Below are positions 6,516 to 13,960 of a stretch of DNA of 64,000 nucleotides, in pieces; positions within the stretch are counted from its first letter, which is position 1; each line of letters begins with the position of its first letter. The position numbers and the translations under genes were made by a program. The notes below the pieces were generated by a model. The model saw nothing but the letters and a program-made list of their open reading frames with translations. It had not been told where the DNA came from and ran no database searches. The DNA comes from Candidatus Eisenbacteria bacterium (lineage in GTDB: Bacteria; Eisenbacteria; RBG-16-71-46; CAIMUX01; JAHJDP01): positions 1 to 64,000 of the forward strand of contig JAHJDP010000023.1 in NCBI GenBank assembly GCA_018831195.1, written 5' to 3'.

Positions 6516-9500
6516 GTGACGGATAGGCGTGATGCCTCTCCATGGTTGAAAACTGAGCTGCGGGCGGAATCCTTCTTGCCGACCCAAATGGAACTTCTCA
6601 CGGCTCAATTCTATATCTGGGAAGTACGCGGAAGAGGTTGGATTGTACACCCCACTCCTGTTGCGCTGGAGCCGCCGTTTGTCCCCTTCCCATTTCATTG
6701 GGTGCCAAGGGCTGGTCGAAGAATCGACGATGGGTGCAAACCAACGTTTCTCTCGAAAATCGCCCAACAATTCGACCAACTTGTTCATGGCAGGCAGGAC
6801 GACTCTTTAACATACAACGATGAGAATCTTATTCTCGAAGAACCCGAACTTGAGACGGATGAGGATGATTCCCCGATTGTAGAACTGCGCCTGTCCGCTC
6901 CTCCCATGCTGAAGACTCCGCGCGAAGCCGTGATCCAGTTCCTCTCAAGCCTTCCGGTCGCCGTTCATCCGCTGACGTTTGAAATCGTGGGTCTGTCAGA
7001 TGTGATCACTGCACAGATCACGGTTCGTGAACCCGACGCACGGTTCATCGAGCAGCAACTAAGAGCGTATTTCCCCGACGTCGTCGTGACTCGCGAGGTC
7101 GAGTATCTGCGATCCTGGTGGCACGAAGCCGGGGAAGCGTCAAGCATCATCGTCGACTTCGCCCTCTCCAACGAGTTCATGCTTCCGCTTAAGACATTCA
7201 AGGGCTTTGACATTGACCCGCTGATCGCAGTGGTGTCTGCACTCTCCAATCTCCAACTGGGCGAAGTGGGCATCCTTCAGATCATGTTCCAGCCCACGCG
7301 TCATCCCTGGGCCGAAAACGTCATGCGGTCCGTGACAGATCATGAAGGCAAAGCCTTCTTTATGGATGCCCCAGAAATCACAAGGGCTGCGAAAGACAAG
7401 GTTGCACATCCTCTCTTCGCCGCAGTGATCCGAATCGGGATTAAGAGCTCTTATTTGGACCGCGCATGGGATATCGCTCGGGCGCTCGGGGGGAGTCTGC
7501 GGAATCTCGCGAATCCTGCCGGAAACGAACTCATCCCTCTAACAAACGATGGTTACGACAGCGACGAGCATGAAGAGGATCTTCTTCGAAGGCGGACTCG
7601 TCGTAGCGGAATGCTTTTAAACTCCGAAGAACTCGTTACATTAGTCCACCCTCCGTCGGCATCTGTAAGAGCGGAGAAATTAAAGCGGCAGGACCGGAAG
7701 ACGCGCGCCGCCCCAGCCATTGCCACGGGCGACGGGCTCTTGCTCGGCACAAACATCCACGCCGGCCGGTCGACCGAGGTAACTTTATCTGCCGACCAGC
7801 GCTCGAAACACTTGTACACGGTGGGTGCTTCTGGTACGGGCAAGTCGACCCTGCTCTTAAACCTCATCATTCAGGATTTGCGAAATGGAGAAGGGATTGC
7901 TGTCCTCGACCCACACGGGGACCTGATTGACCGGATCATTGAGCAGGTGCCCGATGAAAGGATCGACGATGTCATTCTGTTCGATCCGGCCGATGCTGAC
8001 TTCCCTGTCGGATTCAATATCCTTTCGGCCCATTCTGAACTTGAACGGACGCTTCTCTCCTCCGATCTCGTTTCCGTCTTCAGGAGGCTCTCAACCTCCT
8101 GGGGGGATCAAATGACCTCGGTACTTGGGAACGCGATCCTGGCGATCCTCGAAAGCAGCCGAGGAGGAACCCTTCTCGATCTCAGGCGGTTCCTGGTGGA
8201 GAAACGATTCCGGGAGGAATTCCTAGCGACAGTTCAGGATCCCGATGTTGTTTATTACTGGCGTAAAGAGTTTCCGCTTTTAAAAGGGACACCCCAAGTC
8301 TCGATTCTGACGCGACTGGATACATTTCTTCGGCCGAAACTCGTGCGGTACATGGTGGCACAGAAAGATGATCGCCTTGATTTTCGAGGAATGATGGATC
8401 AAGGCAAGATCTTCCTTGCCCGGCTTTCCCAGGGAGCTATTGGTGAGGAGAACGCCTTTCTACTCGGAACGCTGCTTGTTTCAAAACTCCAGCAGACCGC
8501 AATGAGTCGACAGGAACTCGCCGAAGCGGGCCGTCGTCCCTTCTACCTATACATTGACGAATTCCAGAACTTCATCACGCCGACGATGGAACAGATACTC
8601 TCCGGCGCCCGGAAGTACCGGCTGGGTTTGATACTGGCACATCAGGATTTAAGACAGCTTGCCAGCAAGAGTCCCGAGGTTTTGAACTCCGTCATTTCGA
8701 ACCCATATACGCGAATCTGTTTCCGGGTAGGCGACCAAGACGCCCGAAGACTCGAGGATGGCTTCGCATCATTCGATGCCACCGATCTTCAGAACTTAAG
8801 CACGGGTCAGGCGATCTGTCGCACAGAGCGAGCAGAGTTTGACTTCAGCCTTAACACAGCAGGGTTGCCACCTATAGATGCTACGTCTGTTGAGGCGCGC
8901 CGAAAGGCGATCGTTGAACAATCCCGAGCGAAGTACGCCAGGAGACGCGATGAGGTCGAAGAGATACTCCGCGCGGCTGCCCCTGAGAACACGCGCGACC
9001 TGGGCGTTCCAACGGGCGCAAAGAAACCCTCGGAGACAATTCCTGAACCCATCGTCAGGTCAACTTATAGCGAAACAGAAGCAGCAAAAGCGAGGAAGGC
9101 GCCCAATCATGTTCCGGCCCTGTCATTGCCTCCTACCCAAGGACGCGGAGGACGCCAGCACAAGTACCTTCAGGAGCTAGTCAAACGGTGGGCTGGTTCC
9201 CGGGATTGGAGGGCAACGATCGAGGAGAAGACCCTTGATGGTCTCGGCAGTGTGGACGTTGCTTTACGGAAAGGCGATCGGTCCGTCGCCTGTGAAATCG
9301 CCGTCACGACGGATGCCGAGCACGAAATAGAAAACATCCAGAAATGTCTCGCGGCTGGCTTCGAGCTCATCTTGCTTATCTCATCTGACAAGAAGACGCT
9401 GTCCAAAGTGCGGTCTATTGTTTTCTCAGAGTTTGCAGAGGAGAGCCGTGATCGCGTCCACATCTGTACTCCGGAGGACGCATTCGCTTTCCTGGAAAAC

Positions 9501-9650
9501 ATCGAGGCAGAGACGGCAGGGTCTAACAAGACAGTTCGGGGATACAAGGTTAATGTGAAATACAAAGCGGTTGGTGAACAGGAGAAGTCGGCCAAGCGAC
9601 AAGCTGTGTCGCGAGTTATCGCAAAGGCATTTAGTCGTTTGAAAAAGTAG
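6516..9650 (+). CDS. HerA/VirD4-like ATPase with C-terminal nuclease-like domain
   Basis: A 1044-residue protein with a GTG start 15 bp after the upstream stop, preceded by AGGGAGA. Residues 1-400 are an unassigned N-terminal region of alpha/beta character. Residues about 415-800 are a FtsK/HerA-type motor of the TraD/VirD4 sort: Walker A GASGTGKST (437-445), the strand IAVLDPHGDLIDRII, Walker B YLYIDEFQN (677-685), and the later LILAHQDLRQL sensor strand. After a charged linker, residues 880-1000 resemble a restriction-endonuclease-like fold: KYLQELVKRWA, then GSVDVALRKGD with Asp914, and SVACEIAVT with Glu927. The Lys expected two residues after Glu927 is Ala929. Soluble in itself, it is flanked by two membrane-protein genes in the same operon. 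In known families such pumps move or unwind DNA. It could belong to a conjugation-like system or to a HerA-type defence system; no relaxase or VirB genes are nearby. Confidence 0.8.
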   Translation: MTDRRDASPWLKTELRAESFLPTQMELLTAQFYIWEVRGRGWIVHPTPVALEPPFVPFPFHWVPRAGRRIDDGCKPTFLSKIAQQFDQLVHGRQDDSLTYNDENLILEEPELETDEDDSPIVELRLSAPPMLKTPREAVIQFLSSLPVAVHPLTFEIVGLSDVITAQITVREPDARFIEQQLRAYFPDVVVTREVEYLRSWWHEAGEASSIIVDFALSNEFMLPLKTFKGFDIDPLIAVVSALSNLQLGEVGILQIMFQPTRHPWAENVMRSVTDHEGKAFFMDAPEITRAAKDKVAHPLFAAVIRIGIKSSYLDRAWDIARALGGSLRNLANPAGNELIPLTNDGYDSDEHEEDLLRRRTRRSGMLLNSEELVTLVHPPSASVRAEKLKRQDRKTRAAPAIATGDGLLLGTNIHAGRSTEVTLSADQRSKHLYTVGASGTGKSTLLLNLIIQDLRNGEGIAVLDPHGDLIDRIIEQVPDERIDDVILFDPADADFPVGFNILSAHSELERTLLSSDLVSVFRRLSTSWGDQMTSVLGNAILAILESSRGGTLLDLRRFLVEKRFREEFLATVQDPDVVYYWRKEFPLLKGTPQVSILTRLDTFLRPKLVRYMVAQKDDRLDFRGMMDQGKIFLARLSQGAIGEENAFLLGTLLVSKLQQTAMSRQELAEAGRRPFYLYIDEFQNFITPTMEQILSGARKYRLGLILAHQDLRQLASKSPEVLNSVISNPYTRICFRVGDQDARRLEDGFASFDATDLQNLSTGQAICRTERAEFDFSLNTAGLPPIDATSVEARRKAIVEQSRAKYARRRDEVEEILRAAAPENTRDLGVPTGAKKPSETIPEPIVRSTYSETEAAKARKAPNHVPALSLPPTQGRGGRQHKYLQELVKRWAGSRDWRATIEEKTLDGLGSVDVALRKGDRSVACEIAVTTDAEHEIENIQKCLAAGFELILLISSDKKTLSKVRSIVFSEFAEESRDRVHICTPEDAFAFLENIEAETAGSNKTVRGYKVNVKYKAVGEQEKSAKRQAVSRVIAKAFSRLKK

Positions 9651-9666
9651 GAAAAGGAGAAAGCGC

Positions 9667-10380
9667 ATGGATACCCGAAGCCGAGATCCCAATGAAATAA
9701 AGTCGCGTCTGAGACCAGAATGGATGAATGGCCTTGGCACACTTCTGATCGGGATTGGAGCTCTATTCACGCCGCTCGTCGTCGGTTCCATGACCGCGTC
9801 CATCACTAAATCCAACAGCGAAAGCGAAGTGGGTGTGCGAATGATTGAAGTAGCCGTGGATTTGCTGAAGCAGTCTCCGGACTCACTCGGGCGCGATCGT
9901 GATAGCAAGGAATGGGCAAGGAAGATAGTCAACAACTACTCTCCCATCCCGCTGCCTGAAGACGCCGTTTTAACAAGCTCGGCTCTGCGTGTAGTGGGCC
10001 CAGATCGCGTGATTAATTTCTCACTGACTCCGGACAGTCTCATCGCCGATGTGAACCTCTTTCAGAATCCAGACCAGCCCGTTAATCAATGGAACGCTCC
10101 ATCTGCACAACCTATGATGACCATCATGGAACCTAACCGCCCTTCGAAGCGAAGGCTCTTCGGACAGTATCTGCTGGGCAATCCACAGTGCGCACGGTTT
10201 CTTCTTCCCCGGACAGATCTCGGCAGAAAGCTGCGCATCGTCTTAGAGATGGTTCATCCCGAGATGAAAGATTCTGGATGGCCTGTCCAAGAAATCTCGA
10301 ATTACTGGCGAAGTGAGGGTCCTAGTCTTCATGTCCAGGTGACTCTGGAGAACGACATCCTGGTCACCAGGCGATGGTAA
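9667..10380 (+). CDS. Single-span membrane protein, third gene of the ATPase operon
   Basis: A 237-residue protein, start at 9667 with AAAAGGAGAAA upstream and only 16 bp after the ATPase stop. Residues about 20-45 (MNGLGTLLIGIGALFTPLVV) form one membrane segment near the N-terminus. The remaining ~190 residues are a soluble domain of mixed alpha/beta composition, with no recognised motif. By topology it would place this domain on the far side of the inner membrane. Gene spacing makes it an obligate member of the operon. It may be the sensor or substrate-binding part of the complex; that is an inference from order and topology alone. Confidence 0.65.
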   Translation: MDTRSRDPNEIKSRLRPEWMNGLGTLLIGIGALFTPLVVGSMTASITKSNSESEVGVRMIEVAVDLLKQSPDSLGRDRDSKEWARKIVNNYSPIPLPEDAVLTSSALRVVGPDRVINFSLTPDSLIADVNLFQNPDQPVNQWNAPSAQPMMTIMEPNRPSKRRLFGQYLLGNPQCARFLLPRTDLGRKLRIVLEMVHPEMKDSGWPVQEISNYWRSEGPSLHVQVTLENDILVTRRW

Positions 10381-10413
10381 CAGATGGGCTACCGGGCGAA
10401 TTAAATAGAGGTA

Positions 10414-10854
10414 GTGAAGGGTGATTCAGAACCCGCATTTATCCACCGGCGAAACCAGGATCCGAGGGGCGTGTTTGGCAAAGACTCAGACATTCCGATC
10501 GCCTGGATAGAAGGTGGTCGTACGTTTCTTTCGATAGAGATCTGTCAGGACAAATATGAACGCCCCGCTCCAGCGAATTCTCGGTTTATCATAGCGGGAG
10601 GAGGAAATCTCTGGGAACCTCCGTTCAATGGTCCCGAGCTGAAGCGAGGAACTCAGAGAGGTCATGTGTGTGGTGCTCTACTTCGATGGAGTAATTTTCA
10701 GGACTTCCAGGTTGTGTGGCACGATCCGACCAATGATTGTGCAGTGGCAGGATGGGTCTGGTCTCCAATCAGGGAACTTTTCAGCGAACGAAGGGGCACC
10801 TACTGTGACGACCGGGAAGGGAAATACCATTATCAGGCCAAGCATTGGCCATAA
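10414..10854 (+). CDS. Hypothetical protein, possible partial nitrilase-like
   Basis: A 146-residue frame with GTG start at 10414 and a weak GAGGTA ribosome binding site. Codon use looks coding. The sequence GRTFLSIEICQDKYERPAP resembles the strand around the catalytic Cys of carbon-nitrogen hydrolases, but the Glu and Lys of that triad cannot be placed, so the assignment is weak. The C-terminal half is rich in Trp, Arg and Cys (GHVCGALLRWSNF...GWVWSPIREL). It lies 33 bp past the ATPase operon and just before the decayed recombinase copy, so it may be a fourth operon gene or the broken end of a gene at an old element border. Confidence 0.4.
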   Translation: MKGDSEPAFIHRRNQDPRGVFGKDSDIPIAWIEGGRTFLSIEICQDKYERPAPANSRFIIAGGGNLWEPPFNGPELKRGTQRGHVCGALLRWSNFQDFQVVWHDPTNDCAVAGWVWSPIRELFSERRGTYCDDREGKYHYQAKHWP

Positions 10855-10887
10855 AGAGTCATAATATCACCCCACTCCCTGGCGCTA

Positions 10888-11124
10888 TTGGATCCTGCAG
10901 TTTTGTCCAATCGAAGCATGGAACAGATAATTCTATCGGGATGTGATCTGATGCGCACAGGAGCACAAGCAGAACCCACTTCCAAGTTTGTTGGTATCTG
11001 GATCTGGGTATCCACCATGGACCATGTAAAGGATGAGAATTCCGATCAGCACGAGCGTCAAGTTTATATGTACGTCGAGATAATAAATACCCTGATTATT
11101 GGAGCCTCCTTGGAGTTTTTATGA
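10888..11124 (+). pseudogene. Decayed 5' fragment of a large serine recombinase
   Basis: The residues AQAEPTSKFVGIWIWVSTMD followed by HVKDENSDQHERQVYMYVEI align without gaps to the N-terminal part of the intact recombinase gene starting at 13961 ([20 protein letters not shown] and following). They include the VST motif with the catalytic serine. The DNA is also clearly similar: GTATCTGGAT and GTATCCACC are shared. After about 40 residues the similarity stops and the frame ends at 11122-11124, so the rest of the catalytic domain and the DNA-binding part are gone. It is best explained as the leftover of a second, related element that had inserted at the same place. Confidence 0.7.
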
Positions 11125-11568
11125 TCTTCTTCCCTGCACCCAGACACTGTTATGTCTAATCTAATAAGGGATTAGAGCTAACGACCCGCAAGATGTCGTT
11201 TGGGGCAACGCCTTTGGTTGTGTTGCCTGACGGTATATCCTACACTACTTTGAGTATGGGCTTTTCTGGAATCCCAATTTTTTATTTAGGTCTGCTGACC
11301 AGGAATTATGAATAGAATCCGTCTCAGGCAACCATACACCCAGGCGAGGTTCTACAGTACTAAACAAGATATGATGCGAATTCTGATGACAACTAGGAGA
11401 ACGAGGCAAAGACCTAGCATTCGTGGATGTCATTGATGCAGGCATCATGGAAGTGGTGAAATATAATGCCGAATCTCAAGTATCAAGGCTGAATCTGAAA
11501 GTGACTTTAAGTTTACAGATCATGTTCATTTATGGACGAATTTTAACTTGTTTGAGAGGAAACGGATT
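11125..11568. other. AT-richer intergenic stretch between recombinase relic and deaminase gene
   Basis: No gene is recognised. Two small inverted repeats are visible: CTAATC/GATTAG at 11156-11175 and GGCAAC/GTTGCC at 11204-11227. Either could be a relic of an attachment site or a terminator, but neither has a T-run. The region must contain the promoter of the deaminase gene; no convincing -35/-10 pair was found. Confidence 0.35.
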
Positions 11569-12774
11569 ATGACCACAAACGAGCACCCCTGGCGGGATTG
11601 GATCCCAGGTGTATTATCCAAGAATCAAGTTCGTCAGCTCATACGTTGCGGGCATCTTCGGGGTGTTGATGAGGATAGCGAGGCCATCGGCAATGCTTCG
11701 TTTGATCTTAGCTTGGCAGATCTAGGTTATGTTTGCATGAGAGGGTCCATTAAGCCGTTCGGCGGTCCATATGAAGAACCGATAAAGCGGGACGGATTAA
11801 TTGATCGTTTAGAACCTCAACCAGACGGCACATACATCCTTAAAGCCAAACAAACCTACCTTTTCAAGGTTGCGCAGAGACTTTGCATTCCGTCGGAGGC
11901 ACAAATCTATGGCCAGGCGACAACAAAGAGTTCCATTGGCCGGATGGACGTCCTCGCCCGACTTGTGATTGAACAAATGACTGATTACGACACCTATAGA
12001 CCTCTTAAAAATGGCCAATCGTTCGGGGATATGTTTCTTGAGATCACTCCGATAACATTTCCGGTACGGGTCCGTCCTGGCCTCGCTCTCACTCAGCTCC
12101 GATTGTTCTACGATGACCCCCAGAGTGTAGAGATCCAAAGTAATCAGCTCTATTCCAATATTCTCGCGGCGGATGGAGAAGAAGTCGACGGAACACTATC
12201 AGTCGATCTCTCTCCAATTACCGTGTCAGGCGAGGCTGTCTCGGCGTTCTCTGCCCGACCTGTAGAACCAGGCGGTGATCCGCTACCTCTTTGGCAGGAG
12301 GAGGATCCTCAACACAGGCTAGATCCGTGCAAGTACTGGCAATTCGAAAGACTGGATCAACAAGGACGCCTCACGATTAAGGAGCGTGACTTCTACATTC
12401 TTCGTTCGCGGGAGCACATTGCAGTTCCGAAAGGTATTGCCGTTTACTGCCGGGCATTTGACGAAACCTTCGGTGAGATGCGCATTCACTATGCTGGATT
12501 CGTCCATCCACTCTTCGGTCGGGAACGCGCGGATGGGGTACGCGGAACCCCCCTAATATTCGAAGTTCGCGGTCACGACGTGAATGTCAGTCTCCGGAAT
12601 GGCGAGAAGATGGCCCGGCTAACTTTCTATAGGATGTCAGAGGATGTTGAAAATGCGGACCAATCATACAACGACCAATTACTCCAGCTTTCAAACCGAT
12701 TTGCACCTTGGCCCGAGTGTATCAAAGTCGATCCAGATGGGAGCGTCCGGCCTGTCAAAGAGGCCGACTCGTAA
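11569..12774 (+). CDS. Long-form dCTP deaminase with two tandem Dcd-like domains
   Basis: A 401-residue protein; the ATG at 11569 lies 8 bp after GAGAGGA. Short Dcd enzymes have about 190 residues; this is the long type with two copies of the fold. First domain: ASFDLSLADLGYVCM, then ATTKSSIGRMDVLARL and GDMFLEITPITFPVRV with Glu158 at the place of the catalytic Glu, then RPGLALTQLRL. Second domain: DFYILRSREHIAVPKGIAVY, GVRGTPLIFEVRGHDVN and NGEKMARLTFY. The family converts dCTP to dUTP in the cytoplasm. It works either in dTTP supply or, in some bacteria, as an antiphage enzyme that drains dCTP. A GNAT-ASCH gene overlaps its 3' end and a serine recombinase follows, so here it is mobile cargo, which favours the defence role. 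Confidence 0.85.
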   Translation: MTTNEHPWRDWIPGVLSKNQVRQLIRCGHLRGVDEDSEAIGNASFDLSLADLGYVCMRGSIKPFGGPYEEPIKRDGLIDRLEPQPDGTYILKAKQTYLFKVAQRLCIPSEAQIYGQATTKSSIGRMDVLARLVIEQMTDYDTYRPLKNGQSFGDMFLEITPITFPVRVRPGLALTQLRLFYDDPQSVEIQSNQLYSNILAADGEEVDGTLSVDLSPITVSGEAVSAFSARPVEPGGDPLPLWQEEDPQHRLDPCKYWQFERLDQQGRLTIKERDFYILRSREHIAVPKGIAVYCRAFDETFGEMRIHYAGFVHPLFGRERADGVRGTPLIFEVRGHDVNVSLRNGEKMARLTFYRMSEDVENADQSYNDQLLQLSNRFAPWPECIKVDPDGSVRPVKEADS

Positions 12775-13810
12775 TCTCCAGATTGTCAGACTCACAGCCG
12801 ATGACGCGATTCGAGAGACTGATTCTCTTCGAGACTTCAAGGTGTTCGCGGGACGAAGCATCGGACACTATCCTTCAATCCAGCCATGGATCTCCACGAA
12901 GGTGGTCCCGGGGATCCGAAGGGACACACGAGCAGTGTATGTCGGCTACCTTGACGGTTTGCCGATCGCTACAGCAGTCGCGAAGCTTGGTCCAGATGCT
13001 AAATTCTGTCATCTCCGCATCAGTCCCGAGATGCGGGATCAACATCTCGGTGAGCTTCTATTCTCCCTCATGACAATGGATGTCCGAAACACCGCCCGAT
13101 CGGTGCATTTCACACTACCCGAGAGTGTCTGGGAACAGGAGAGAGAGTTCTTCGCCTCCTTTGGATTCAGCAAGGTCGAAAAGGCTGGACTCCAGTATCG
13201 GTTGTTCGAGGAGGAACTATTCTGTCGTACGCCGTACTCAGTTGTTTGGGATGCCGTCCTTGAAAAACTTCCGAAACTCGATCATATCTATCAGATTGGG
13301 GGATATCAGGTTAAACCCGACGTTGTCTTGAGCCTAAAACCCGTCTATGCACAACTCATTCTTACTGGCCGGAAGACGGTCGAGGTGCGACGGCGATTCA
13401 ATCGGAAATGGGCCGGAAAACGTGCCGTTCTTTATGCGTCTCGACCACTCGGTGCACTTATTGGTGAAGCCCTCATTGCTGATGTCGTTTCGGGAACGCC
13501 GTCGGCAATCTGGAACGAGTACGGAAAAGCTATTGGTTGTAGCATCAGAGAGTATGAAAATTATGTCACAGGCGCTACGGAAATCTCCGCCCTTATCCTA
13601 GGTGAAATTCTTCCCTACATCTCACCGATTCCATTGATGCAGGTTAGTCACTTGATCAAGCGAGATGTCAGGGCACCCCAATCTTATTGTTCAGTCGAGG
13701 ATAGCAATTCATGGGGGAAGGCAGTGGCAATCGCTGCCATGCTTCACGGGGTGTCACATCGTATCCAGACCGATCATGAAGGAACACTATCACATGGTAC
13801 CAATCTGTGA
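12737..13810 (+). CDS. GNAT acetyltransferase fused to an ASCH domain
   Basis: The start is uncertain; I use the ATG at 12737 inside the end of the deaminase gene, giving 357 residues and a 38-bp overlap, so translation is probably coupled. Residues about 15-190 resemble a GNAT fold: AVYVGYLDGLPIATAVAKLG, then LRISPEMRDQHLGELLFSLM at the acetyl-CoA loop. Residues about 195-300 are an ASCH (PUA-like) domain: VVLSLKPVYAQLILTGRKTV, the GRKTVEVR motif with Lys213 and Glu216, then AVLYASRPLGALIGEALIAD. ASCH domains bind RNA or nucleotides. In YqfB of E. coli the same fold hydrolyses N4-acetylcytidine, with Lys and Thr in the matching motif; the Thr is Glu here, so that activity is doubtful. Together with the deaminase it suggests cytosine-nucleotide chemistry. 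Confidence 0.7.
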   Translation: MGASGLSKRPTRNLQIVRLTADDAIRETDSLRDFKVFAGRSIGHYPSIQPWISTKVVPGIRRDTRAVYVGYLDGLPIATAVAKLGPDAKFCHLRISPEMRDQHLGELLFSLMTMDVRNTARSVHFTLPESVWEQEREFFASFGFSKVEKAGLQYRLFEEELFCRTPYSVVWDAVLEKLPKLDHIYQIGGYQVKPDVVLSLKPVYAQLILTGRKTVEVRRRFNRKWAGKRAVLYASRPLGALIGEALIADVVSGTPSAIWNEYGKAIGCSIREYENYVTGATEISALILGEILPYISPIPLMQVSHLIKRDVRAPQSYCSVEDSNSWGKAVAIAAMLHGVSHRIQTDHEGTLSHGTNL

Positions 13811-13960
13811 TCGCAGACAGACTAATGAGATACAATGTTTTTGATCAGTTGGTAATGGCGATTGGGATGGATGTAGCTGGCTTTTGATTCATGGCCTTTT
13901 CTGGACTGAGTATAGCGCACTAAGACCGATCAAGCGCCAGATGTAAGGGTGGAGTGGATA

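Noticed and set aside
13347-13601. Plus-strand frame of 84 residues in another phase
   Set aside because: Shadow within the ASCH part of the GNAT-ASCH gene, which has the recognised domain motif in its own frame.
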